Of a stretch of 64,000 nt of DNA, positions 50,585-59,013 are shown in pieces. Position 1 is the first letter of the stretch. Every line of letters begins with the position of its first letter. Position numbers and translations under genes: made by a program. This DNA comes from Methanothrix harundinacea (lineage in GTDB: Archaea; Halobacteriota; Methanosarcinia; Methanotrichales; Methanotrichaceae). Where the stretch lies: positions 1 through 64,000 of the forward strand of contig DAXT01000009.1 in assembly GCA_002506535.1 (NCBI GenBank), read 5' to 3'. The notes under the pieces were generated by a model that had not been told where the DNA came from, made no database searches, and was given only the letters and a program-made list of their open reading frames with translations.

Positions 50585-50886
50585 TCGATCTGCGGGTCGT
50601 ACTCGAGCTTCGCCCTGACGACGGCCCCGTCGAGATCGATCTCCACCAGGGCCCGGATCATCTTCCCCGATAGCTCCCCGTAGCCGAAGACGTTTTTTTG
50701 AAGCATCTCCCTGTCTATCTTCACCGAGACGGACCTGACGTGAGGCTGGAGGGATATGCTCTCCTCCATCGCCGCCTCGAGGGTTCCTGCCGTCTCTCTC
50801 GATACCGGCGACCCCACGAACTGGTGGTATATCGCCCCCAGCTTTATCCCCGCCTCGAAGGCGGCCTCTTCCCTCTTCGTCGGCAT
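50557..50886 (-). CDS. mptD: 7,8-dihydroneopterin aldolase, archaeal MptD type
   Basis: A 109-residue protein from ATG 50886, matching the archaeal family once called DUF372. EAAFEAGIKLGAIYHQFVGS followed by PVS and FGYGELSGKMIRALVEIDLD are diagnostic. It cleaves dihydroneopterin to 6-hydroxymethyldihydropterin in methanopterin synthesis. The start lies inside the pssA 3' end, overlapping by 43 nt. Confidence 0.88.
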   Translation of the reverse strand: MPTKREEAAFEAGIKLGAIYHQFVGSPVSRETAGTLEAAMEESISLQPHVRSVSVKIDREMLQKNVFGYGELSGKMIRALVEIDLDGAVVRAKLEYDPQIDYPLMSLLD

Positions 50887-51521
50887 AATTCGATCACCAA
50901 TGGTGAAACGAGATAACCGACCAGGGCTAAAAAAGCCACCCCCGCCGAGATGCGGAGGTGTCCGAGGAGCCACGCCGTCGCAGCAGCAGCCCCCACCGCC
51001 AGAGCCGGGAGGATGAGCCTCGGATCTCTGAACTTCGGATACGGTATGGTGCTGATCATGAGAAAGGATGTCAGGACCAGAAGGAGGGCCGTCAGGGGCG
51101 GGCCGTCGAGGAAGATGCTGGCCGCCACCATCGCTCCAGCCCCTGGGATGGGGATCCCGGAGAACTCGTCCCGGCTCTTGGGTGAGACGTTGAACCTTGC
51201 GAGCCTGAGGATCCCACAGGCGAGGTAGACCGCCCCCAAAAGCGAAAAGATGGAGCCGAAGGCGGCCCAGGCGAGGAAGGCGGGGGCGGCCCCGAAGGAG
51301 ATGACGTCGGCAAGGGAGTCGATCTGGGTCCCCAGGGGTCCGTCCCCTGCCTTTCGGGCGAGGAACCCATCGAGGCCGTCGGCGGCCAGAGCGAGAAATA
51401 TCAGGACCGCAGACGGGACGTACCTCCCCTCCGCCGCCATAATTATCGAGCCGAAGCCGAGGGCGGCGTTGAGGATCGATACGACGTCGGCGGTCCGGAT
51501 GAGCCTGAAGATCCCGGTCAT
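50844..51521 (-). CDS. pssA: CDP-archaeol serine transferase (archaetidylserine synthase)
   Basis: About 225 residues from ATG 51521. The CDP-alcohol phosphotransferase signature D-G-x-x-D-G-x-x-A-R-x8-G-x3-D-x3-D is exact in DGLDGFLARKAGDGPLGTQI followed by DSLAD. Five to seven membrane helices follow. It makes archaetidylserine, which the adjacent Asd decarboxylates. ATG overlaps the asd stop (ATGA). Confidence 0.92.
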   Translation of the reverse strand: MTGIFRLIRTADVVSILNAALGFGSIIMAAEGRYVPSAVLIFLALAADGLDGFLARKAGDGPLGTQIDSLADVISFGAAPAFLAWAAFGSIFSLLGAVYLACGILRLARFNVSPKSRDEFSGIPIPGAGAMVAASIFLDGPPLTALLLVLTSFLMISTIPYPKFRDPRLILPALAVGAAAATAWLLGHLRISAGVAFLALVGYLVSPLVIELCRRRGKRPPSRRG

Positions 51522-52105
51522 CTCTCCTTCACCGCGACTACCGTCTCTCCAGCCCTCACCCTGTCCCCAACGGCGGCCCTGAGGGCGTAACCATCGGGGA
51601 TCGAGAACTCCACTCGCGACCCGAACCTGATCATCCCTATCCTCTCCCCCCTCTCGAGAAGGTCCCCGGGGCGGACGTAGCAGACTATCCTGCGGACGAA
51701 GAAGCCGGTGATCTGGCTCACCGTCACCTCCCCCTCGGGGGTATCGAGGACGATCAGGTTCCTCTCGTTCTCTGACGACGACCGGAGGAAGGCGGGGCGG
51801 TGGCCTCCGTCGCCGTGCTCCACCCTCACCACCCTCCCCTCCAGGGGGGACCTGTTGACGTGGACGTTCAGATGGTTCATGAATATCGCCACCTTCTCTT
51901 TCGCCGCCTCCACCACCAGGCCGTCGGCGGGGGAGACCATCCCCTCCCCCGGGGGCGACCGTTCCGGGTCCCGGTGGAAGAAGGCCATGAAGGCCGAGAT
52001 GGCGAGGGCCGCCCCCGAGAGCTGCCAGATCCCCGTCAGGGTCAGAAGGAGGGCGGCGAGGAGGGGGCCGCCGACCCAGGGGCCGGAGCTTCTCGCGAGC
52101 TTCAA
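51518..52105 (-). CDS. asd: Archaetidylserine decarboxylase (PSD-type, pyruvoyl)
   Basis: A 195-residue membrane-linked enzyme. The cleavage site that generates the pyruvoyl group is at GMIRFGSRVEFSIPDG (Ser163). FFHRDPERSPPGEGMVSPAD and FMNHLNVHVNRSPLEGRV are family marks, and one N-terminal hydrophobic stretch anchors it. It decarboxylates archaetidylserine to archaetidylethanolamine. It overlaps artA by 4 nt and pssA by 4 nt. Confidence 0.93.
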   Translation of the reverse strand: MKLARSSGPWVGGPLLAALLLTLTGIWQLSGAALAISAFMAFFHRDPERSPPGEGMVSPADGLVVEAAKEKVAIFMNHLNVHVNRSPLEGRVVRVEHGDGGHRPAFLRSSSENERNLIVLDTPEGEVTVSQITGFFVRRIVCYVRPGDLLERGERIGMIRFGSRVEFSIPDGYALRAAVGDRVRAGETVVAVKER

Positions 52106-52914
52106 GCCGGCTCACCCCCGCCGCGTCTGATCTCGGAGGCTAGCCCTTCGATCATCTCGAGCAGCTCCGGTAGGAGGAGGAATACGATGTACGCTATGGC
52201 GAAGAGGGCGACGGCGGAGCCAGCCTTGGCGATGACGTGGTGGGCGATGTAAAAGCTGTTGTCGCCGAACCAACCCCCGCCGTAGGCGACGACGACGAAG
52301 GCGTTGCGCAGGAGGTTGAGACCGTATATCACCGGGACGGAGGCGAGGAGGGCCGCAGCCTTCCTCTTCAGAGGGGCCTGGACCGAGAGGACGACCCCCG
52401 CGAAGAGGGCGATGCTCTCGATGGCGGTGCATGCGAGGACGATCTCCACGGAACGGCCGTAGAGGGCGATGACGCTTCCCCCTCCGGCGACCGCCGGGAC
52501 GTCGAGGGCGTGGAGGAGGAGGAGGGTTAGGGCCGCCGTCCCTCCGATCAGGACCTCCCTGAGAAGGTCGATCTCGGCGAAGGGGAAGTAGGCGAACCCC
52601 CCTATCGCCACCGCAGAGGTGGCCCAGTCGCAGGAACGGGAGGTGGATCTCCCCGCCAGGATGATCCAGCCGAGGTAAATTGAGACCGCGGCCACCGCCA
52701 GGGTCAGTACCACGTTGAAGTGGTCCCCGATGGCGAGGTAATGGGCCGGCTGTTTCAGCCAGTGGACCGCAAAGAGGGCCCAGCCGAGCCCCGAGAGGGG
52801 ACGCCGCCCCGATAGCGCCGATGCCGCCATGGAAGCGAGTCCTATCCAGAGGACGTTGGCGAAAAGCCAGCCGAGAATCATCGGTGATAGAAAATCCACA
52901 GGTTTATTTAGCAT
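52102..52914 (-). CDS. artA: Archaeosortase A
   Basis: A 270-residue integral membrane transpeptidase with about eight helices. The catalytic set is visible: Cys162 in VLACTAIESIALFAG, Arg203 in YGLNLLRNAFVVVAY, and the His pair 225/226 in FYIAHHVIAKAG. ArtA removes a C-terminal PGF-type sorting helix and attaches the protein to archaetidylethanolamine-type lipid, consistent with asd and pssA next door. None of the proteins fully encoded here shows a PGF tail, so its substrates lie elsewhere. Confidence 0.92.
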   Translation of the reverse strand: MLNKPVDFLSPMILGWLFANVLWIGLASMAASALSGRRPLSGLGWALFAVHWLKQPAHYLAIGDHFNVVLTLAVAAVSIYLGWIILAGRSTSRSCDWATSAVAIGGFAYFPFAEIDLLREVLIGGTAALTLLLLHALDVPAVAGGGSVIALYGRSVEIVLACTAIESIALFAGVVLSVQAPLKRKAAALLASVPVIYGLNLLRNAFVVVAYGGGWFGDNSFYIAHHVIAKAGSAVALFAIAYIVFLLLPELLEMIEGLASEIRRGGGEPA

Positions 52915-52973
52915 TATCTACCAACCGGGAACTCTGGGGTCGCCGGCCCCTTTGAGAGGCCGCCGGCTTCCTC

Positions 52974-55900
52974 GTGGGAGTGGTCATGGTTATGGACGCA
53001 GAGAGATGGAGACCGGCTTTGGCCGTCGGCCTTCTCATCGCCCTGATGGCGGCATCCTCATCGGCAGGATCGGGGTCGCAGGAAGGATCGGATCCCCTGG
53101 CCGGCGAATTGAGGGCGGCCCTGGATCTATTTGTCGACGGAGAGGGCGGAGAAGACCTGCCGGTGATAGTGATCTTCAAAGACGGAGCGGACAGAGTGGC
53201 GCAAGGGCTTCATGTCAAGCGGTCCTTCAGGGTGATAAACGGGGTCTGCGGCACCATCAGCCCGGAGGCCCTCGGGGCGCTCGGCGCTGACCCCGACGTT
53301 CTGGGGATCTACCCCGACGGGTCGGTCGTCGTCGCCCAGCCGACCAACGCCACCCTGGAGGAGAGGACCTTCTGCGCCACAGAGAGGGTGAATGCGAAAC
53401 CCCTCTGGGACCTGGGGATAGACGGGACCGGGGTGGTGGTGGCGGTCCTGGACTCCGGGATCGACAAGAACCATCCGGACCTGGCGGGGAAGGTCGTCGG
53501 CGAGGTGAACTTCGTCGACTCCGAGAGGACGACCGACGACCTCCTCGGCCACGGTACCGCCGTTGCCGGTATCATCGCCGGGTCGGGGACGGCCTCCGGC
53601 GGCCGGTACATGGGGGTCGCCCCAGGGGCTAGCCTCCTCAACGTCAGGGTGATCGACAGCAAGGGATCTGGCCAGATCTCTGACATCATCGCCGGGATCG
53701 ACTGGGCGATCGACAACGGCGCCGACGTCCTCACCATGAGCCTCGGCGGCCTCAACCTCGGGGAGAGCAACCCGCCGATATCCATGGCCGCAGACAACGC
53801 CATGGACGCCGGGACCGTCGTCTGCGTCGCCGCGGGAAACCTCGACGAGAGGCTTCTTCTCCTGATGCTCGTCGCCTCATCGGTCTGTCTCGGCTGCGTC
53901 GAGTCCCCCGGCGACGGCGTCAAGGTCATAACCGTAGGAGCCACCGACTGCGACGACCGGATCGCCGCCTTCAGCGGGTCGGGCCCCCTCCGGGACGGGA
54001 GGTACAAGCCGACCCTCGTCGCCCCGGGGGTGAACGTCATCTCGACGGTCCCCCAGAACCTCGATATCGAGGGGAAGATAGGAAGCTATTATGCCGCCGC
54101 CTCGGGGACGAGCCTCTCGACGCCCGTCGTCGCAGGGGTGGCGGCGCTCCTCATCCAGGCGGAACCTGGGATAACCCCGGCGGGGGTGAAGGCGGCCCTG
54201 ACGGGAGGCGCAAAGAAACTTGTCAACACCCAGGAGGAGGAGTACGAGGCCTACTACCAGGGGGCAGGGATCGTGGACGCCGAGAGGTCCCTCCGCCTCC
54301 TCAACGAGGGGAAGCTCTCTGGAGCTCTTCCCGACCGCTGGTCGGCGGGAAGGTGGGTCTACGGAGACTTCTGGATAGCCGGGGACAGCACCGTCTACGG
54401 GAGCCTCGACACCGGGGCCGACAGGTTCCAGAAGAAGATCTACGCCCTCGCCCCCGGCGACGTCGACTGGAGCTCCAAGTTCCTCTTCTTCACAGACGGG
54501 GAGCTCTCGAACGTATCCACATCAGCCAGCGGGGATATATCAGACTGGACCTCCATCCAGCCCCTCCCCCAGGAGATCCCCGCCAACGGCCAGAGGGTCT
54601 TTGGAGCCGCGGTCAGCGTCCCCATCGGGGCCGAGCCGGGCAGGTACGATGGGTCCATCGATATATCCGATAACGGGATCAATATATTCTCCATCCCCAT
54701 GACGATCGAGGTCGCCGAGCCGATCGAGGTGGTGACGGGGCGGGGTTCTGCGGCGGGGACCATCGCAGGAGGAGGGTGGGATTACTACTACGTCTCGGTC
54801 CCAGTCAGCACCGACGAGCTGAAGTCCACCCTCCGGTGGGAGGGGGACTGCGACCTGGACCTCTTCCTCCTCTCCCCCACCAGCGAGTACCATCCGTCGG
54901 GGCAGGGGGAGGGGCATGAGACGATCTCTGTAGAGGCCCCCTCCACGGGACGGTGGCTGATGGCGGTCCACCCGAGGAACATAACCGGAGAGGTCGATTA
55001 CGTCCTGGAGGTGGAGAGGACCCTCCTCGCCACCAACCCCAGGAGATGGTCTGTCGGCTCGGCAACCCCCGGCGAGACTAAAGATATCCAGTTCAGCCTC
55101 AGAAACGGCGGCCCGCCCCTCGCCAACGTCACATACGTCGGTATGATGGAGAGCGTCGAGAAGGTGGGCTGGTCCGACTCCATCAGGGATAAGGTGATCT
55201 GGACGGTCCCGATAGAGGTCCCGGCGAACGCCACCAGGCTCGGGCTGAGCCTCTCCTGGGACGATCCAGATAGCGATCTCGCCCTCCTATTGTTCAACCA
55301 GGATGGAAGGGCCGTCGACGTCTCCTACAGCCGCGGCATCCAGGAGCTGGTGGGAGCGAACAATCCGGCTCCCGGGGTATGGAGGGCGATAGTCTACGGG
55401 TTCCATGTGACGACGAAGCCGAGGCAGACCTTCGATCTCGAGGCGACCTTCTACGTCCATGAGACATGGACATGGATTTCGGCTGCGGGTCCGGAGCGGC
55501 TCGACTCCGGGACAGAGAAGCTCTTCAACGCCTCCATCACCGTACCCGAGAACGCCTCCAGCGCCGGGGTCGAGGGTTACATCCAGATCAGGTCCGACGA
55601 GGACCGGTTCAGGATACCCGTCACCCTCACCGTGGCGGGGGCGTCCCTGACGGGGGAGACGGAGACAGACCTCATCGACGAAGACAGCGACGGCCTCATC
55701 GAGAGGCTCTGCATCCAGGTCGGCGTCGACGTCATCTCCCCCGGCGAGTACCGGGTCGAGGGGTCCCTGCGTGACGGAAACGGCTCATCCATAGGCTGGT
55801 TCGGGAATCGAGAGGTCCTCAACAGTTCCGGGTCGATCGAGATCTGCGTCAACGGGACGGAGATCTGGAGGAAGGGGACGTGCGGTCCCCTCAGCCTCGA

Positions 55901-56399
55901 GAACATCTTCCTCTACAGCGGCGAAGGGGTGATCATCGACCGTTATGAAGGGAATATCACGATATTGAAGTGCCCCCAGGACTTCCAGCCCCTGACGGCC
56001 CGGTTCACCGGCGAGTTCGTCGACGGGATGAGGGACGCCCCGCCTGAGGACGAAATGAAGCCCGACTCCATCGTCATCGGGGTCGAGATCTCCGTCCAGT
56101 CTGCGGGATCTTACGAGGTCTTTGGGAGGCTCGTCGACGACGACGGCTTTGAGATAGATAGAGCGAGAGAGACCGCCTTCCTGGTGGCGGGGGCGCAGAC
56201 GGTCCATCTCTCCTTCAACCCCCTCAAGTTCATCATGAAGCATAAGCCGTCTCGCCTCCACCTGGTGGACCTCACCCTCAGCAGGGACGGAGAGGTGATC
56301 GAGACGAGGCCGAAGGCCTTCTCGACGGACCTCAAAAGGCCCCAGGATATATCCACGGCCAAGGATACCTACGTCATCTCCTCTCCCGTCCCGGTGTGA
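52974..56399 (+). CDS. Large secreted subtilisin-like serine protease
   Basis: A 1141-residue S8 protease with a signal peptide (ALAVGLLIALMAASSSAG), an I9-type propeptide (about 45-120), and the catalytic Asp160 (VAVLDSGIDKNHPDL), His193 (LGHGTAVAGIIAG) and Ser380 (ASGTSLSTPVVAGVAALLI). Asn289 is the oxyanion residue. Immediately after it is a hydrophobic insertion (residues about 290-310) unlike other subtilases. C-terminal beta domains include a PPC-like domain (about 590-690). No sorting tail seen. GTG 52974 opens it; ATG 52986 or 52992 are alternatives. Confidence 0.9.
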   Translation: MGVVMVMDAERWRPALAVGLLIALMAASSSAGSGSQEGSDPLAGELRAALDLFVDGEGGEDLPVIVIFKDGADRVAQGLHVKRSFRVINGVCGTISPEALGALGADPDVLGIYPDGSVVVAQPTNATLEERTFCATERVNAKPLWDLGIDGTGVVVAVLDSGIDKNHPDLAGKVVGEVNFVDSERTTDDLLGHGTAVAGIIAGSGTASGGRYMGVAPGASLLNVRVIDSKGSGQISDIIAGIDWAIDNGADVLTMSLGGLNLGESNPPISMAADNAMDAGTVVCVAAGNLDERLLLLMLVASSVCLGCVESPGDGVKVITVGATDCDDRIAAFSGSGPLRDGRYKPTLVAPGVNVISTVPQNLDIEGKIGSYYAAASGTSLSTPVVAGVAALLIQAEPGITPAGVKAALTGGAKKLVNTQEEEYEAYYQGAGIVDAERSLRLLNEGKLSGALPDRWSAGRWVYGDFWIAGDSTVYGSLDTGADRFQKKIYALAPGDVDWSSKFLFFTDGELSNVSTSASGDISDWTSIQPLPQEIPANGQRVFGAAVSVPIGAEPGRYDGSIDISDNGINIFSIPMTIEVAEPIEVVTGRGSAAGTIAGGGWDYYYVSVPVSTDELKSTLRWEGDCDLDLFLLSPTSEYHPSGQGEGHETISVEAPSTGRWLMAVHPRNITGEVDYVLEVERTLLATNPRRWSVGSATPGETKDIQFSLRNGGPPLANVTYVGMMESVEKVGWSDSIRDKVIWTVPIEVPANATRLGLSLSWDDPDSDLALLLFNQDGRAVDVSYSRGIQELVGANNPAPGVWRAIVYGFHVTTKPRQTFDLEATFYVHETWTWISAAGPERLDSGTEKLFNASITVPENASSAGVEGYIQIRSDEDRFRIPVTLTVAGASLTGETETDLIDEDSDGLIERLCIQVGVDVISPGEYRVEGSLRDGNGSSIGWFGNREVLNSSGSIEICVNGTEIWRKGTCGPLSLENIFLYSGEGVIIDRYEGNITILKCPQDFQPLTARFTGEFVDGMRDAPPEDEMKPDSIVIGVEISVQSAGSYEVFGRLVDDDGFEIDRARETAFLVAGAQTVHLSFNPLKFIMKHKPSRLHLVDLTLSRDGEVIETRPKAFSTDLKRPQDISTAKDTYVISSPVPV

Positions 56400-56502
56400 C
56401 GGAGGGATGAGGGACCCGGGGATGTAGGGGGCCCTCGGCGCCGATATCTCCGGGGCGATCGGGTATCGTCTCCCCGGCTCCCGGTGCGGTCATCTCTCCG
56501 GA

Positions 56503-56622
56503 GTTCATCTTTTTGTTCATCTTTTTGTTCATCTTTTTGTTCATCTTTTTGTTCATCTTTTTGTTCATCTTTTTGTTCATCTTTTTGTTCATCTTTTTGT
56601 TCATCTTTTTGTTCATCTCTTT
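56503..56622 (+). repeat. 12-bp minisatellite, ten units
   Basis: The unit GTTCATCTTTTT repeats nine times exactly and a tenth time with one change (GTTCATCTCTTT). The unit length is a multiple of three, so a frame on the minus strand stays open (KDEQ or MNKK repeats). It lies between the protease and the next small gene; polymerase slippage would make copy number vary between strains. Confidence 0.95.
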
Positions 56623-56850
56623 GATGGACCGTCAAAGAAGCCGGTCGACCTGGCGGTTCATCCAAACCGCAGCGGCTTTCCTGAAAGGAGCCCGCCGACC
56701 CGATGGATCAGGACTGAGGCGAGGGGATAGGCCCGATACATCGACAATAAATTTTGTATATCATGGATAATCCTTATAATAGATAACCGCCCGAATATTA
56801 GGAGGAGATGGTCCTGGTCCGAAGGAGAAAGGAGCTTCTGGCTGAGGATA

Positions 56851-56890
56851 TGAGATTCGGTGGATGAAGATGAGATTCGGTGGATGAAGA
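56851..56890 (+). repeat. 20-bp tandem duplication
   Basis: TGAGATTCGGTGGATGAAGA occurs twice, back to back, 28 nt before the start of the next gene. It probably arose by slippage and would lie in that gene's leader. Confidence 0.9.
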
Positions 56891-56917
56891 TCGACGAGAG
56901 GATGGGAGGGATGAAGG

Positions 56918-57283
56918 TTGGATAACGTGAAGATGAACCTGAAGGCCGATCCCCTGTACACGAATTTTAAGTACGACGTGACCCCGGAGGGGCTGGCCCT
57001 GGCCTTTCGGTGGATCCCCGACGCCACGGGACTGAGCGAGGTGGAAAGGGAGATACTGATCTTGAAGGCCCGGGAGGATATGGAAGATATCTGGCCCCGG
57101 GCGAAGGATCAGAAGGAGGCGATGGCCATCTTCCAGGAGCGGGCGAGAAATATAAGAGACCCGGATAAATTGAAGGTCTACCTCTGTGAGTTTCTCCTGG
57201 GGCTCGCTATCCTCGCCTCCACCTGGGTCGAGGCCCAGGAGAGGGCGGGGATGAACGCCAGCGCCCAGAGGATGTTCGGCTGA
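56918..57283 (+). CDS. Conserved-looking hypothetical protein
   Basis: 121 residues from TTG 56918, which has GGGAGGG seven nt upstream; ATG 56933 is an alternative. It seems helical, with PEGLALAFRWIPDATGLSEV and LKVYLCEFLLGLAILASTWV. The second stretch is hydrophobic enough to be a membrane-facing or buried helix. No family recognised. It stands alone before a symporter gene. Confidence 0.55.
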   Translation: MDNVKMNLKADPLYTNFKYDVTPEGLALAFRWIPDATGLSEVEREILILKAREDMEDIWPRAKDQKEAMAIFQERARNIRDPDKLKVYLCEFLLGLAILASTWVEAQERAGMNASAQRMFG

Positions 57284-57545
57284 GGCCGGAAGGTCGGGTC
57301 CTACGCGCCTTTCTCCTCCCGGACCCCCATCCAGAGCCAGCCCCATCCGGGTGAGCCTCTCCATCCATAAACGACGGACAGGCGTGTTGGCGCCGGTGGC
57401 CCCGGCACCCGCCCGGGGATCTGAGCCCGTCAGCCTCCCCTATGGTCGCCTCCAAAAACACCCATAGATCCTCCAATTTCTCTCCTCCTCGTTTCCCTTC
57501 GGTGGCAAAGAACAAATATCATAATTATCCTATCTGTTGTATATC

Positions 57546-58958
57546 ATGGACGGGAGAATAAGATCCAGCAGGATTCGGCACCCTCCCCAGATAAAGAAGC
57601 TGAGCTTGGAGCTCCAGTCCCTCATAAAGGGGAGGATGTGGCTGAAGGTCCTCCTCGGGATGATCCTGGGGACGGCCCTCGGGATCGTCATGGGGCCGAC
57701 GGCGGGGCTCGTCGACCCCGGGGTCTCCGCCACCCTCGGCGAGTGGTTATCCCTGCCCGGCTACATATTCCTCGGCCTGTTGCAGATGATCGTCGTCCCC
57801 CTCGTCTTCGCCTCCATCATCCTCGGAATCGCCGCCAATCAGGATATGGAGATGGTCAAGAGGCTGGGGGTCCTCTCCGGCTTCTACTTCGTCGCCACCA
57901 CCGCCGTCGCCATCGCCATCGGGATCACCGTCGCCCTCCTGATCAACCCGGGTCAGTACATCCAGGCAGATGATGTGATGCTCATGGCGGCGGTCCCCGA
58001 TGGGTCTCAGGAGATAGCCGATATCCCGGAGCTCTTCGAGATCCCGGGGATAATCGGAGGGCTCTTCCCTTCTAACCCCCTCGACGCCATGGCCAGCGGC
58101 CAGATGCTCCAGGTCGTCCTCTTTGCCATCATCGTGGGGATAGCGGTCCTCACCCTCTCGCCGCGAAACTCCGGCCCCTTTATGGAGCTTCTGGGGTCGC
58201 TGCAGGAGATATGCATGACCGTCGTCAAGTGGTCGATGCACCTGGCCCCCCTCGCCGTCTTCGGCCTCATGGCGAAGTTCACAGCCCAGATGGGGATCGA
58301 CACCCTCCTGGGGATGGGGGTTTATGTGGCGACGGTCCTCATCGGCCTCTTCCTCCTCTTCGTTTTATATTTAATTATAATATTAGTAGTCCTCCGCAGG
58401 AACCCCTTCCGGTTCATGGCGGACTCAAAGGACGCCCTCCTCATCGCCTTCTCCACCTCCAGCTCCGCGGCCACCATGCCTGTATCGATCAAGGTCGCCG
58501 AGGAGAAGCTGGGGATAAGGCCGGCCATCGGCCAGTTCGTCATACCCCTGGGGGCGACGATAAACATGAACGGGACCGCCCTTTATCAGGGGGTTGCGAC
58601 GGTATTTCTCGCCCAAGTCTTCGGGGTGGATCTGACCCTCCCCCAGCTCCTTTTGGTTATGATCATCGCCGTGGGGGCGTCGATAGGGACCCCCTCCACC
58701 CCCGGCGTTGGGATCATAATCCTGGCGACGATCCTGGAGAGCGTCGGCGTTCCGGCCGCCGGCGTTGCTCTGATCATCGGAGTAGACAGGATCCTCGACA
58801 TGAGCAGGACCTCGGTGAACGTCGCCGGTGACCTCGTCGCCTCCGGGGTCATGGACAAGCTCGCGAGAGGGAGGCTGGACACCCTGATGAAGGCCGGGGA
58901 GGAGCTGGCGGAGGGGGCGGGAGATGAGGGGGCGGGGGAGGTCTTCCCCCCTCGCTGA
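57546..58958 (+). CDS. Dicarboxylate/amino acid:cation symporter (DAACS family)
   Basis: About 470 residues from ATG 57546. An inner-membrane glutamate-transporter-fold protein. TSSSAATMPVSIKVAEEKLG is the serine-rich hairpin, ATINMNGTALYQGVATVFLA is the NMDGT-type cation site, ASIGTPSTPGVGIIIL the second hairpin, and VDRILDMSRTSVNVAGDLVA the substrate-binding helix 8. It imports aspartate, glutamate or dicarboxylates with sodium or protons. The Gly/Glu-rich tail is not conserved. Confidence 0.94.
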   Translation: MDGRIRSSRIRHPPQIKKLSLELQSLIKGRMWLKVLLGMILGTALGIVMGPTAGLVDPGVSATLGEWLSLPGYIFLGLLQMIVVPLVFASIILGIAANQDMEMVKRLGVLSGFYFVATTAVAIAIGITVALLINPGQYIQADDVMLMAAVPDGSQEIADIPELFEIPGIIGGLFPSNPLDAMASGQMLQVVLFAIIVGIAVLTLSPRNSGPFMELLGSLQEICMTVVKWSMHLAPLAVFGLMAKFTAQMGIDTLLGMGVYVATVLIGLFLLFVLYLIIILVVLRRNPFRFMADSKDALLIAFSTSSSAATMPVSIKVAEEKLGIRPAIGQFVIPLGATINMNGTALYQGVATVFLAQVFGVDLTLPQLLLVMIIAVGASIGTPSTPGVGIIILATILESVGVPAAGVALIIGVDRILDMSRTSVNVAGDLVASGVMDKLARGRLDTLMKAGEELAEGAGDEGAGEVFPPR

Positions 58959-59013
58959 CGGGACCGGAGAATCTCGGATCTGACGGGGCGATGGATCGGG
59001 AGGTTTCCCCTGA

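Larger units (their letters stand above)
56400..56917. other. Gene-free stretch with minisatellite and tandem duplication
   Basis: No gene is convincing. The 12-bp repeat array (56503-56622), a 20-bp tandem duplication (56851-56890) and an AT-rich section (56745-56800) lie here. A frame through the 12-bp repeats encodes only a repetitive charged peptide. Confidence 0.55.

Noticed and set aside
51522..52115. Upstream extension of the pssA frame across asd
   Set aside because: The frame is open for more than 400 codons, but the CDP-alcohol phosphotransferase domain begins at ATG 51521 and the rest is out of frame with the real asd gene, giving a low-complexity Arg/Gly/Pro sequence.
56503..56622. 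Possible CRISPR array
   Set aside because: The units are tandem 12-mers without unique spacers and no cas gene is in the window.
56369..56665. Minus-strand frame coding for MNKK or KDEQ repeats
   Set aside because: Entirely produced by the 12-bp minisatellite; no ribosome site or domain.
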